Made by a program: the position numbers and the translations under genes | The notes under the pieces: generated by a model | What the model saw: the letters and a program-made list of their open reading frames with translations, nothing else | Databases searched by the model: none | What the model was told of the DNA's origin: nothing | NCBI RefSeq assembly: GCF_025144145.1 | Contig: NZ_CP083546.1 | Location: 447,001 to 511,000 of the forward strand | Length of the DNA: 64,000 nucleotides | Direction: 5' to 3' | Source of the DNA: Leisingera sp. M658 | Lineage (GTDB): Bacteria; Pseudomonadota; Alphaproteobacteria; Rhodobacterales; Rhodobacteraceae | In this document: positions 8,173 to 16,633 of the stretch, piece after piece | Position numbering within the stretch: position 1 is the first letter of the stretch | Layout: each line of letters begins with the position of its first letter

Positions 8173-9273
8173 ATGTATGTTGCAGTAAAAGGCGGCGAGC
8201 GGGCGATTGACAACGCCCACGCCTGGCTTGCCGAGGAGCGCCGCGGTGATAGGGATGTGGCGGAGCTGTCCCTTGACCAGATCCGCGAACAGCTCAGTCT
8301 GGCGGTGAACCGGGTGATGGCAGAAGGGTCCCTGTACGATCCGGATCTGGCGGCACTGGCGATCAAGCAATCGCGCGGCGACCTAATCGAGGCGATCTTT
8401 TTGATCCGCGCCTACCGCACCACCTTGCCGCGGTTTGGTTATACGCTGCCGGTGGAAACCGGCGGGATGGCCTGCGACCGCCGGATTTCCGCGACTTTCA
8501 AAGATGCACCGGGGGGGCAGGTGCTGGGGCCGACGTTCGACTACACCCATCGCCTGCTGGATTTCAAACTGGCCGCAGATGGTGAGGTGCCCGAAGCACC
8601 GGTTGCAGAGCCGCGCAAGGAAGCGACACCGCATATCAGCGAGTTTCTGCAAGGTGAGGACATTATTGAACGCGAGCCGGTCTCGGATTCGGTGCCGGGC
8701 GACCTGACCCGCGAGCCGATGTCCTTTCCGGCGAACAGGTCTGTGCGGTTGCAGTCGCTGACCCGCGGGGATGAAGGGTTCATCCTTGGGATGGCGTACT
8801 CCACCCAGCGCGGCTATGCGCGCAACCACGCTTTTGTCGGCGAGCTGCGGATCGGCACGGTGCCCGTGGAGATGGAGATCCCCGAACTGGGCTTTGCCAT
8901 TGAGATCGGCGAGGTGGAGCTGACCGAATGCGAAACGGTGAACCAGTTCAAGGGGTCCAAGACGGTGCCGCCGCAGTTCACCCGCGGCTATGGTCTGGTG
9001 TTCGGCCAGTCAGAGCGCAAATCCATCGCCATGGCGCTGGTTGACCGCGCGCTGCGCTGGGAGGAGCTGGGGGAGGACAACCTGGGCGCCGCCGCGCAGG
9101 ACGAGGAATTTGTCCTGAGCCATGCCGACAACATTCAGGCCACCGGTTTTCTGGAGCACATCAAGCTGCCGCACTACGTGGATTTCCAGTCCGAGCTGGA
9201 GCTGGTGCGCAAGCTGCGCCGCGAGGCTGCTGAGCTGGCTGAGACGCTGGCGGAACGGGAGGCCGCGGAATGA
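8173..9273 (+). CDS. phnI: C-P lyase core subunit PhnI (nucleosidase/phosphonate transfer)
   Basis: PhnI, with PhnG and PhnH, displaces adenine from ATP to form ribose 1-phosphonate 5-triphosphate. The 366-residue length is normal. The N-terminus MYVAVKGGERAIDNAHAWLAEERRGD is diagnostic, and YVDFQSELELVRKLRREAA near the C-terminus is also conserved. The stop codon TGA overlaps an ATG at 9270 that opens a 46-codon ORF, so phnJ does not follow directly as it does in many operons. Confidence 0.95.
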   Translation: MYVAVKGGERAIDNAHAWLAEERRGDRDVAELSLDQIREQLSLAVNRVMAEGSLYDPDLAALAIKQSRGDLIEAIFLIRAYRTTLPRFGYTLPVETGGMACDRRISATFKDAPGGQVLGPTFDYTHRLLDFKLAADGEVPEAPVAEPRKEATPHISEFLQGEDIIEREPVSDSVPGDLTREPMSFPANRSVRLQSLTRGDEGFILGMAYSTQRGYARNHAFVGELRIGTVPVEMEIPELGFAIEIGEVELTECETVNQFKGSKTVPPQFTRGYGLVFGQSERKSIAMALVDRALRWEELGEDNLGAAAQDEEFVLSHADNIQATGFLEHIKLPHYVDFQSELELVRKLRREAAELAETLAEREAAE

Positions 9274-9410
9274 CTTACCTACTGTCCTTTCCGGCGCTGC
9301 GGCGCCCAAGAAAATATACAACCCCGAGAAACGCCAGACCAATGGCCAGGCCAGAACAAAAACTCACAGGATCCATGGATACCTCCGTGTGCCGGGAGAG
9401 TGGAAAATGA
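9270..9410 (+). CDS. 46-residue ORF coupled between phnI and phnJ
   Basis: I do not recognise this product. The ATG at 9270 overlaps the phnI stop (ATGA), and its TGA (9408-9410) overlaps the phnJ start (ATGA), so it has the geometry of a translationally coupled gene. The peptide is basic and proline-rich (ALRRPRKYTTPRNARPMARP in its middle) with no membrane segment and one cysteine. An 8-base direct repeat AATGACTT occurs at 9269-9276 and again at 9406-9413, 137 bases apart, which suggests a small insertion at an original phnI/phnJ overlap. It may be a real peptide, or only a translated spacer that keeps ribosomes moving to phnJ. Confidence 0.4.
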   Translation: MTYLLSFPALRRPRKYTTPRNARPMARPEQKLTGSMDTSVCRESGK

Positions 9411-10291
9411 CTTCAAATCAACGGCTGGCGGAAGCTGGCGACTACAACTTTGCATACCTTGACGAACAGACCAAGCGGATGATCCGCCGGGCGATCCTCA
9501 AAGGGCTGGCGGTACCGGGGTACCAGGTGCCTTTTGCCAGCCGTGAGATGCCGATGCCTTATGGCTGGGGCACCGGCGGCGTGCAGGTCACGGCGGCCAC
9601 GCTGACGGCGGACGACACGCTGAAAGTGATCGACCAAGGGGCCGACGACACCACCAACGCGGTGTCGATCCGCAAGTTCTTTGAAAAGACGGCGGGTGTG
9701 GAGACTACCGAGGAGACGGAGAAGGCCAGCATCATCCAGACCCGCCACCGGATCCCCGAAGCGGAACTGACCGAGGATCAGATCCTGGTCTATCAGGTGC
9801 CGATCCCGGAGCCGCTGCGGTTTCTGGAGCCGAGGGAGACTGAGACCCGCAAAATGCATGCCTTGCAGGAATACGGGCTGATGCATGTGAAACTGTATGA
9901 GGACATCAGCCAGCACGGGGCAATTGCCACCGCCTATGCCTATCCGGTGAAGGTGGAAGGGCGCTATGTGATGGATCCCTCGCCGATCCCGAAGTTCGAC
10001 AATCCCAAGATGGAAATGGCGGCGATCCAGCTGTTCGGTGCAGGCCGGGAGCAGCGCATTTACGCGGTGCCGCCTTATACCAAGGTCGTATCCCTCGATT
10101 TTGAGGACTACCCGTTTGAAGCCAGCAAGGCTGATCACGCTTGCGACCTTTGCGGTGCGGAGGACAGCTATTTGGATGAGGTAATCCTGGATGACGCGGG
10201 CAACCGGATGTTTGTCTGTTCCGATACCGATTACTGCCGCTCGCGGCGCGGCGCAGGCCATACCGGCCGCCTGAGTGAGGAGGCAGCGTGA
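9407..10291 (+). CDS. phnJ: Carbon-phosphorus lyase PhnJ (radical SAM enzyme)
   Basis: PhnJ cleaves the C-P bond of 5-phosphoribosyl 1-phosphonate by radical SAM chemistry. The 294-residue protein has the unusual cluster ligands of the family near its C-terminus: CDLC (near residue 246) and, about 22 residues on, CSDTDYC. GYQVPFASREMPMPYGWGTGGVQ near residue 40 and the VYQVPIPEPLR block are strongly conserved. The start at ATG 9407 was chosen for GGGAG upstream and agreement with the family N-terminus (NFAYLDEQTKRMIRRAILK). It overlaps the small ORF before it and phnK after it. Confidence 0.96.
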   Translation: MTSNQRLAEAGDYNFAYLDEQTKRMIRRAILKGLAVPGYQVPFASREMPMPYGWGTGGVQVTAATLTADDTLKVIDQGADDTTNAVSIRKFFEKTAGVETTEETEKASIIQTRHRIPEAELTEDQILVYQVPIPEPLRFLEPRETETRKMHALQEYGLMHVKLYEDISQHGAIATAYAYPVKVEGRYVMDPSPIPKFDNPKMEMAAIQLFGAGREQRIYAVPPYTKVVSLDFEDYPFEASKADHACDLCGAEDSYLDEVILDDAGNRMFVCSDTDYCRSRRGAGHTGRLSEEAA

Positions 10292-11061
10292 TGACACCTT
10301 TGCTGCAAGTGAAGAACGTCGCCAAAATGTATGGCGCGCGGATCGGCTGCACGGATGTGAGCTTTGATCTCTACCCCGGCGAAGTGATGGGGATTGTGGG
10401 CGAAAGCGGCTCAGGTAAATCGACGCTGCTGAACAGCCTGGCGGGTCATCTGGTACCGGACCGGGGAGAGGTGATCTTTGACACCCGCGCCGATGGTCCG
10501 GTGGATACCGTCACCATGTCCGAGCCGGAACGCCGGATGCTGAGCCGCACCGATTGGGCGTTTGTGCATCAGCACGCCCGCGACGGGCTGCGTATGTCTG
10601 TCAGCGCGGGCGGTAACATCGGCGAACGGCTGATGGCAGTCGGGGACCGCCATTATGGCGCGATCCGCGAACGCGCCGCCGATTGGCTGGGCCGGGTGGA
10701 GATTTCCGAAGGCCGCATTGATGACCGTCCGTCGGCCTTTTCCGGTGGCATGCAGCAGCGGCTGCAGATTGCCCGCAATCTGGTGACCGGCCCGCGGCTG
10801 GTGTTCATGGATGAACCGACCGGCGGTCTTGATGTTTCGGTCCAGGCGCGATTGCTGGATCTGTTGCGGGGGTTGGTGCGGGAAATGGGGCTGAGCGCCA
10901 TCATCGTCACCCACGATCTAGCCGTTGTGCGCCTTTTGGCGGACCGGCTGATGGTGATGAAGGACGGCCATGTGGTTGAAACCGGGCTGACCGATCAGGT
11001 GCTGGATGATCCCCAGCATGGCTATACCCAGCTGCTGGTCTCCAGCGTGCTGCAAGTCTGA
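10291..11061 (+). CDS. phnK: C-P lyase-associated ABC ATPase PhnK
   Basis: PhnK is an ABC-type ATPase that docks on the PhnJ face of the C-P lyase core and is needed for phosphonate use in vivo; it is not an importer subunit. The 256-residue protein has Walker A (GESGSGKSTLLNSLAG near residue 40), the signature FSGGMQQRLQIARNL, Walker B (LVFMDEPTGGLD) and the H-switch (IIVTHDLAVV). ATG 10291 overlaps the phnJ stop (TGATG) with GAGGAGG upstream; GTG 10288 is an alternative start. Confidence 0.94.
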   Translation: MTPLLQVKNVAKMYGARIGCTDVSFDLYPGEVMGIVGESGSGKSTLLNSLAGHLVPDRGEVIFDTRADGPVDTVTMSEPERRMLSRTDWAFVHQHARDGLRMSVSAGGNIGERLMAVGDRHYGAIRERAADWLGRVEISEGRIDDRPSAFSGGMQQRLQIARNLVTGPRLVFMDEPTGGLDVSVQARLLDLLRGLVREMGLSAIIVTHDLAVVRLLADRLMVMKDGHVVETGLTDQVLDDPQHGYTQLLVSSVLQV

Positions 11062-11071
11062 GGGCAGGGTG

Positions 11072-11755
11072 ATGATTGAACTGAATAATGTAAGCAAGAG
11101 CTTCACCCTGCACAACCAGGGCAGCGCAGTGATCCCGGTGATGGAAAACGCCACGCTGCGTGTAAAGCCGGGTGAATGCGTTGGCCTGACTGGGGCCTCG
11201 GGGGCGGGGAAGTCCACCCTGATGCGGGTGATCTATGGCAACTATCTGGCAGCGTCCGGCAGTGTGATGGTCGGCGGGGTAGATGTCGCCGAAGCCGCGC
11301 CGCGTGAGATCCTGGCGTTGCGCCGCGAGACCCTGGGATATGTCAGCCAGTTCCTGCGTGTGGTGCCGCGGGTGCCGGCGCTGGATGTAGTGGCTGAGCC
11401 GCTGCTGGCAGTGGGGACGCCGCTGGAGCAGGCGCGAGATACGGCGGCCTCGCTGCTGGCGCAGCTGAACATTCCGAAACGGCTGTGGAGCCTTAGCCCG
11501 ACCACATTTTCGGGCGGGGAGCAGCAGCGGGTGAATATCGCCCGCGGCTTTGCCTACGGTTATCCGGCGCTGCTGCTGGATGAGCCGACCGCGAGCCTTG
11601 ATGCCAGGAACCGCGCCACCGTGCTGGACCTGATTGACCGGGCCAAGGCGCGGGGCGCGGCGATCATCGGTATCTTCCATGATGAGGCGGCGCGTGCGCA
11701 GGTCTGCGACCGGTTCGTGGATGTCTCGAAATTTGCTCCGCAGGCCGCGGCATGA
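11072..11755 (+). CDS. phnL: C-P lyase-associated ABC ATPase PhnL
   Basis: PhnL is the second ABC-type ATPase of the C-P lyase system and works with PhnK. The 227-residue protein has Walker A (GASGAGKSTLMRVIYGNY), a Q-loop (YVSQFLRVVPRV, characteristic of PhnL), the signature FSGGEQQRVNIARG, Walker B (LLLDEPTASLD) and a histidine switch (IIGIFHDE). AGGG lies upstream of ATG 11072. The gap after phnK is only 10 bases, and the stop overlaps phnN by four bases (ATGA). Confidence 0.94.
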   Translation: MIELNNVSKSFTLHNQGSAVIPVMENATLRVKPGECVGLTGASGAGKSTLMRVIYGNYLAASGSVMVGGVDVAEAAPREILALRRETLGYVSQFLRVVPRVPALDVVAEPLLAVGTPLEQARDTAASLLAQLNIPKRLWSLSPTTFSGGEQQRVNIARGFAYGYPALLLDEPTASLDARNRATVLDLIDRAKARGAAIIGIFHDEAARAQVCDRFVDVSKFAPQAAA

Positions 11756-12312
11756 ACGGGGCAGCTGGCAAGGGACCGGTTATTGCTGTGGTCGGCCCTT
11801 CTGGTGCCGGCAAGGACAGCCTGATGTCGGCGCTGGCAGTATCAGGCCCGCAGCTGCGGCTGATGCGCCGGGTTATCACCCGCGCACCCGAGGCGGGCGG
11901 AGAGGATTATCAGGCGGTGACGGAACCTGAGTTTTCGGCGTTGGCAGAAAATGGGGTCTTTGCCCTGCACTGGCAGGCACACGGGCTGCACTATGGCATT
12001 CCACGCGACATTGAAATGCTGCGGGAGGGATCGGACGGCGTGCTGGTGAACCTTTCGCGTGCCGTGCTGCTGAAGGCACAGGAGGTGTTCGGAGATTTCA
12101 TCGTGCTGTCGGTGACTGCTGCGCCGGAGGTTCTGGCAGAGCGTCTGCTGGCACGCGGGCGGGAAGATGCGCAAGAGGTACGGCGCCGTCTGACGCGCGC
12201 GGCCAACCCGCTTCCCGACGGGCTGGCCCGTGTGCATGAGATTGACAACAGCGGTGCGCTGAGCGCGGCGGTGCGGGCCGCGCTGGCCGCCATTCAGCCG
12301 GAAAGGGGGTAG
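11752..12312 (+). CDS. phnN: Ribose 1,5-bisphosphate phosphokinase
   Basis: PhnN phosphorylates ribose 1,5-bisphosphate to PRPP, the last salvage step of the C-P lyase pathway. The 186-residue protein has a P-loop (VGPSGAGKDSLM, near residues 14-25) and the guanylate-kinase-like fold markers RRVITRAPEAGGEDYQAVTEPEF and FALHWQAHGLHYGIP. It is the last gene of phnGHIJKLN. Its final 19 bases overlap, tail to tail, the DUF1045 gene on the other strand, so no separate terminator fits between them. Confidence 0.93.
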   Translation: MNGAAGKGPVIAVVGPSGAGKDSLMSALAVSGPQLRLMRRVITRAPEAGGEDYQAVTEPEFSALAENGVFALHWQAHGLHYGIPRDIEMLREGSDGVLVNLSRAVLLKAQEVFGDFIVLSVTAAPEVLAERLLARGREDAQEVRRRLTRAANPLPDGLARVHEIDNSGALSAAVRAALAAIQPERG

Positions 12313-12977
12313 CGATGGATCAGGTGGAACCGGCCGTCCGCTGCTTCGCCCACCAGCGCCAGATCCCGGATCACGAAGGGGGCTGGCAGCAGCGGGAGGA
12401 GATGCGTGCCGAGCGCGTCTTGCACCGCAGGCAGCTGCGGCTTGGGCAGTTTGCCGGTCAAGGTGATATGAAAGCGGAACTGGTCCAGAACATAAGGGTA
12501 GCCCCAGCGGCTGAGGTTTGCGTCCTGCTCCGGGGGCAGCCCCGCGCCGCGGCGGCGTTCCAGCTCAGCCTCAGACGCAGGCGCGCGGAACAGGTCAAGC
12601 TCTGTCACGCAGGCGGCGGCCAGCGCCTTCAGCGCGGTTTCGTCCCCAGCAGGGCGCAGGGCCAGGAAACGGCCCAACCGGGCCAGCTGCAGACCGTCGA
12701 GCGTGACCGGTTTCTGCGTGGCGGCCAGCGCCGCGCAGGTGTCTTCAAGCGCCGATCGGGTCTGCCCCCCGGCGAGACGCATTGGCGGCTTCAGGGTGGC
12801 GTGCAGCCCGTATTTGCGCGGCACATCGGTGATTGCCGTCACGTCCAGCCCGTGAACCTGCGGGTGGGGCAGATCCAGACCCGCTTCCATGTCCCAGCCC
12901 AGCCAGGCGGCGGCAAAGCGGCTCCAGTCCGCATCAGCGGGCGGGGCGTAATAGATCGCGTATCGCGTGAATGTCAC
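12294..12977 (-). CDS. DUF1045 protein, 2H-phosphoesterase type, phosphonate-linked
   Basis: This 227-residue protein belongs to the DUF1045 family, commonly found in alphaproteobacterial phn operons. Two short motifs fit the 2H phosphoesterase signature (HxT/S-hydrophobic): HATLKPP near residue 58 and HITLTGKLP near residue 172. That fold cleaves 2',3'-cyclic or related cyclic phosphodiesters. The C-P lyase pathway releases 5-phosphoribosyl 1,2-cyclic phosphate, normally opened by PhnP, and no phnP is seen here, so this protein is a candidate replacement (inference). It is divergent from phnM with only 50 bases between. Confidence 0.85.
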   Translation of the reverse strand: MTFTRYAIYYAPPADADWSRFAAAWLGWDMEAGLDLPHPQVHGLDVTAITDVPRKYGLHATLKPPMRLAGGQTRSALEDTCAALAATQKPVTLDGLQLARLGRFLALRPAGDETALKALAAACVTELDLFRAPASEAELERRRGAGLPPEQDANLSRWGYPYVLDQFRFHITLTGKLPKPQLPAVQDALGTHLLPLLPAPFVIRDLALVGEAADGRFHLIHRYPLSG

Positions 12978-13027
12978 ATTGGCCTCCTAAACGTGGCCTT
13001 CCATAGCTTGAAAGATGTGAAGTTCAG

Positions 13028-14170
13028 ATGACAGAAGACTTGATCCTTGCCAATGCAACACTGGTGCTGCCGGGCGAGACCCGGACCGGCAGTGTTAAGA
13101 TCGCGGGTGGTGAAATCACTGATATCGCAGATGGGGCTTCGGTTCCGGCAGGCGCAATTGATTGCGAGGGTGACTGTGTCTGCCCGGGGCTGGTGGAGCT
13201 GCACACCGATAATCTGGAACGCCACATCCAGCCCCGGCCCAAGGTGGACTGGCCGCATGCCAACGCCATCATCGCCCATGATGCGGAACTGGCAGGCACT
13301 GGGATCACCACGGTGTTTGATGCCATGCGCGTGGGGTCGATCAGCCGCAGGGAAAGCCGCTATGGCGCCTATGCCAGGCAGCTGGCCTTCGAACTGCTGG
13401 AACTGCGGGCGGCAGACGCGCTGAAGATCTCGCATTTTCTGCATCTGCGGGCCGAAGTTTGCAGCGATACGCTGCTTGATGAACTGAATGCGTTTGGAGA
13501 TGCGGACCGGGTTGGGCTGGTTTCGCTGATGGACCACACGCCGGGCCAGCGGCAGTTCCGCGATATTACAAAGCTTGAGCAATACGTGAAGGGAAAGCAT
13601 GGGTTTGACGATGCGGCTTTTCAGGCCCATGTCGCGCATCTGAAAGATCTGCGCGATACCTACGGCGACGTGCATGAAGCTGAGGCGGTGAAAGCCGCCA
13701 GGAGGTTCGGTGCGGTGCTGGCCAGTCATGACGACACCACAGCGGATCAAGTGGCTGTATCAGCCCGGCATGGCATCAGCCTGGCGGAATTTCCGACAAC
13801 GATAGAGGCGGCGCAGGCCTGTCATGGTCACGGGATCAAAGTGATGATGGGGGCGCCGAACCTGATCCGCGGCGGCTCGCATTCCGGCAATGTGGCAGCG
13901 CATGAGCTGGCGGAGCTGGAGCTGCTGGACATTCTTTCGTCAGACTATGTCCCCGCGGCATTGCTGATGGCGGCAGTCCAGCTGGGCGAGCTGTGGGGCG
14001 ATATGGCGCGCGGCCTGGGCACGGTAACCCATGCGCCGGCCGATGCTGTTGCGCTGGGTGATCGCGGGCGGTTGGAAACCGGTCAGCGCGCGGATCTGAT
14101 CCGGTTCCGGCTGAAGGCCGGCGCGCCTGTCCTGCGCGGTGTCTGGTCGCGCGGAGAGCGTGTGGCCTGA
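13028..14170 (+). CDS. phnM: Ribose 1-methylphosphonate 5-triphosphate diphosphatase
   Basis: PhnM removes pyrophosphate from the ribose 1-phosphonate 5-triphosphate made by PhnGHI, giving the PhnJ substrate. The 380-residue amidohydrolase-fold protein shows the metal-binding region GLVELHTDNLERHIQPRPKV (a PhnM hallmark) near residue 57, HDDTTADQV around residue 239, and GAPNLIRGGSHSGNVAAHELAE near 275. It is split from phnGHIJKLN by the opposite-strand DUF1045 gene, so it needs its own promoter in the 50-base divergent gap. Length and motifs are complete. Confidence 0.95.
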   Translation: MTEDLILANATLVLPGETRTGSVKIAGGEITDIADGASVPAGAIDCEGDCVCPGLVELHTDNLERHIQPRPKVDWPHANAIIAHDAELAGTGITTVFDAMRVGSISRRESRYGAYARQLAFELLELRAADALKISHFLHLRAEVCSDTLLDELNAFGDADRVGLVSLMDHTPGQRQFRDITKLEQYVKGKHGFDDAAFQAHVAHLKDLRDTYGDVHEAEAVKAARRFGAVLASHDDTTADQVAVSARHGISLAEFPTTIEAAQACHGHGIKVMMGAPNLIRGGSHSGNVAAHELAELELLDILSSDYVPAALLMAAVQLGELWGDMARGLGTVTHAPADAVALGDRGRLETGQRADLIRFRLKAGAPVLRGVWSRGERVA

Positions 14171-14229
14171 GCGGCCCAAAAGCCGGCAGCGGGAGGAGCG
14201 CCCGCCCTCTTGGGGCGGGGGCGTGCGCT

Positions 14230-14250
14230 GCCCGGCCTTCCGGGCCGGGC
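14230..14250. terminator. Hairpin between convergent phnM and methyltransferase
   Basis: GCCCGGC (14230-14236) and GCCGGGC (14244-14250) form a perfect 7-bp stem in the 91-base gap between phnM (plus) and the 14262 gene (minus). There is no T-run. A bidirectional stop is plausible from position. Confidence 0.4.
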
Positions 14251-14261
14251 GGTGACCGGGA

Positions 14262-14741
14262 TCAGCCGGCCCGGTAGAACATATAGCGCCCAGGCTGGAT
14301 GCCATCCGGGCCGTCCAGTTCTTCAAAACCAATCAGCGGCTGGCCGGAGACGATGATGCCGCCGGGTGCCATGACCTGCGCGATGACGGGGGAGAGGGCG
14401 GCGGCCTCGGCGACATCCTTTTCCTTGATCCCGAAGCCGAAGTCATAATGCGCCAAGGCGATTTTGCGCCCCTCGGCTGCCAGCCGTTCCAGCATTGGTT
14501 TTGCCTCGCCTTGCAGGAAATCCTGCTCCGGCGGCACGCAGGAGGGGTGGCATTGCAGCAACCGGTCAATGACCCAGATCCGCCGGCTGGGCAGCGTTTC
14601 ACGCAGGTGATCATAGGTGCGGCCGTTGCCAAGCCCCATGTCCAGCACATCGCCGCCCAGCGGGGTGACCTTATCTGCGGCCCAATTCAGCCCGTCGCGC
14701 TGGGCGGTGAGGCGGCGCAGCATGGAATCAAGACGGCTCAT
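14262..14741 (-). CDS. Class I SAM-dependent methyltransferase
   Basis: This 159-residue protein has the SAM-binding motif I as VLDMGLGNGRTYDHL near residues 31-45 and an acidic end of strand 2 (IWVIDR near 55). ALAHYDFGFG near residue 96 occupies the usual catalytic-strand position, with PGGIIVSGQPL after it. It is short for the fold and lacks an obvious substrate domain. It is the last gene of the seven-gene glycan operon and directly abuts the deacetylase gene. A sugar or glycoside O-methyltransferase role is inferred from context only. Confidence 0.8.
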   Translation of the reverse strand: MSRLDSMLRRLTAQRDGLNWAADKVTPLGGDVLDMGLGNGRTYDHLRETLPSRRIWVIDRLLQCHPSCVPPEQDFLQGEAKPMLERLAAEGRKIALAHYDFGFGIKEKDVAEAAALSPVIAQVMAPGGIIVSGQPLIGFEELDGPDGIQPGRYMFYRAG

Positions 14742-15500
14742 TCAGGACATCCTTTCGTCATAGATCCAGGCCTCTGCCGGGCCATCCAGCAGGCGCCGTG
14801 CAAGAGCGGCGGTAAAATCCCAGACCGCGTGGTCATGCACCAGGTGGTGGGTCAGAAGGCCGTAAGGCTCTGCATTGTCGGCATCCCCCTGTCGGCGGTC
14901 GCGGAGCTGGCGCGCCACTTGCGCAATCAGCTGCTCCGGTGGCAGCAAGCTGCGGGTGCCTTTCCAGTCGATGGGATCCAGGTGGGTGTTCACCCGCAGC
15001 AGGCCGGAGGCGGGTTTGGCGCTTTTGCGCGGTGTAAAAGTGGAAACTGCCGTGAAACCGGTACCCGCCAGCCACGTCAGCATTTCCGGAGAGATCCGGT
15101 TCCAGGGGGGCACGAACATAGGGCGCAGGCTGGTGCCGAATATCCCTTGCAGAGAGATCAGGCCGCGCTCGGCATCGTCCAGCAGTTCCTCCAGCGGGCG
15201 GTGGGCACCGAACTCGGCTTTCTTCTCGCCGGCGGGGGCGTGGTTCTGATGCGCCCAGCCATGCACCACCGGGATCAGTTGCGGGTGATCTGCAACAAAA
15301 CGGCCAAGATCCGGGGTGACGCCGTGCGGGATCACCGCGAGATGCACAGGCAGATCCAGATCCTCAGACAGTGCTGCCAAACGCTCCAACTCGGTTGAAT
15401 GGGACATCGCGTCATCATCCCGCCACCACAAAGGCAGAGTCAATCCTGCCGTCTGCCAGTGCTCCAGTTCCCGGTCCAGCCCGCTCCAATCCGGTGTCAT
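14742..15500 (-). CDS. Polysaccharide deacetylase (NodB-like) family protein
   Basis: This 252-residue protein has the NodB-fold motifs: an acidic motif 1 written WWRDDDAM near residues 24-31, and a histidine motif HGWAHQNH near 79-86. PPWNRISPEMLTWL near 130 matches the arginine/tryptophan motif region. No signal peptide or membrane segment is visible, so it probably acts in the cytoplasm on a small or lipid-linked glycan rather than on a cell-wall polymer. Its start overlaps the upstream glycosyltransferase stop by four bases. Confidence 0.82.
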   Translation of the reverse strand: MTPDWSGLDRELEHWQTAGLTLPLWWRDDDAMSHSTELERLAALSEDLDLPVHLAVIPHGVTPDLGRFVADHPQLIPVVHGWAHQNHAPAGEKKAEFGAHRPLEELLDDAERGLISLQGIFGTSLRPMFVPPWNRISPEMLTWLAGTGFTAVSTFTPRKSAKPASGLLRVNTHLDPIDWKGTRSLLPPEQLIAQVARQLRDRRQGDADNAEPYGLLTHHLVHDHAVWDFTAALARRLLDGPAEAWIYDERMS

Positions 15501-16633
15501 TCGCGCCCTCCCGCAAGTTCTGCGGCAATCTCCACACTCCGGGCGGCGCCGTCAAACCTGAAACCGCCTGCAACCCGCGGCGGTGCGTGCAATACTGCCT
15601 TGACCGCAGCGCATAGCGTCCTGGCTGAGAGATCTGCGGTTTTGACCACTTGGACGCCGTTCAGGGGCGCAAGGCTGGCAGCGCGCAGGCCTTGCTCAGT
15701 TTCATTCCCGGCATCAAACGGGATCAGCACCGCAGGCGTGCCGGCTTGCAGCAGGTCCAGAGCAGTGTTGTAGCCGCACATGCTGACCGAGGCCGCGGCA
15801 TGGGAGAGCATTTGGCGGAAATCCTTGCGCGCTGGTTCCAGAAGGGCGGGGGAGCCTGCCTTGGCAAAATCCGCGATGCGCGCTGCAGCGTCTGATCCGC
15901 CAACCAGCAGCCGCCAAGGCGTGTCCGGCATCAGCTTTGCCGCGTCAAGTGCTGCCTGGTATAGCGGCGTGCCCACGCTGCCGCCGCCAGCACTGACCAG
16001 CACCTCGCCTGATCCTGCCTGTGACGGATGCGGGCCGGCAGCCGGAGGGGCAACGTAACCGGTATAGCGCAGCTTGCCCGCAAGCATTCGGGTGACCGGC
16101 CAGCTGGCCTCGAGCTTTGTTGCTGCGGGGTCGGAGTGGACCAGCACCGCGTCATAGAACCGGGCGATTACGGCATCGGCTTTGTCCGCTTTTTCGGGTT
16201 TGGAGGGCGGAGCGAGAATGTCACGAATAGAGGACAGGATCACCGGCCGCCGGGGCAACGCATGTGCGGCATCAAGCAGCGCCAGGAACTCCTTGCGCAG
16301 CGAGCGGCGGCCAAAGGGGTAAAGTTCGGTAATCAGCACATCAGGCTGCATGTCGTTCAGAGCGGCACAAAGAACGTCTTGGCGCCGGATCATGTAGGCC
16401 GCGTCCGTCAGCCTTCCGTCCTCTGCCAGCAAACGGGTGAAATCCACTCCATCGGAACGCAGCGGTGGCAGCTGGATCAGCCCGATCCCGTCCGTGTCGA
16501 GCTGCGGGGCAGGGAAGCCACCGGAAACCACCTGAACCTGATGGCTGGCAGCGGTGAAAGCGCGGGCCAATGTCAGTGCACGGGCCAGATGGCCGGTGCC
16601 AAGCAGATGGGTGACGGCGATCAGAACCTTCAT
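15497..16633 (-). CDS. GT-B glycosyltransferase, MurG/GT28-like
   Basis: This 378-residue protein begins MKVLIAVTHLLGTGHLARALTLARAF, the glycine-rich N-terminal loop of GT28/COG4671-type enzymes. It carries the C-terminal nucleotide-sugar half: VLVSAGGGSVGTPLY, then MCGYNTALDLLQAGTPAVLIPFDAGNETEQ, which resembles the MurG UDP-sugar site. The start at 16633 was chosen over a longer frame because it overlaps the phosphatase stop (ATGA) and matches the fold start. It is probably cytoplasmic or peripheral; donor and acceptor are unknown. A relative lies at 19550-20776. Confidence 0.82.
   Translation of the reverse strand: MKVLIAVTHLLGTGHLARALTLARAFTAASHQVQVVSGGFPAPQLDTDGIGLIQLPPLRSDGVDFTRLLAEDGRLTDAAYMIRRQDVLCAALNDMQPDVLITELYPFGRRSLRKEFLALLDAAHALPRRPVILSSIRDILAPPSKPEKADKADAVIARFYDAVLVHSDPAATKLEASWPVTRMLAGKLRYTGYVAPPAAGPHPSQAGSGEVLVSAGGGSVGTPLYQAALDAAKLMPDTPWRLLVGGSDAAARIADFAKAGSPALLEPARKDFRQMLSHAAASVSMCGYNTALDLLQAGTPAVLIPFDAGNETEQGLRAASLAPLNGVQVVKTADLSARTLCAAVKAVLHAPPRVAGGFRFDGAARSVEIAAELAGGRE

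Noticed and set aside
9122-9406. Longer phnJ starting inside phnI
   Set aside because: The frame is open, but GGGAG before ATG 9407 and the family N-terminus support the later start.
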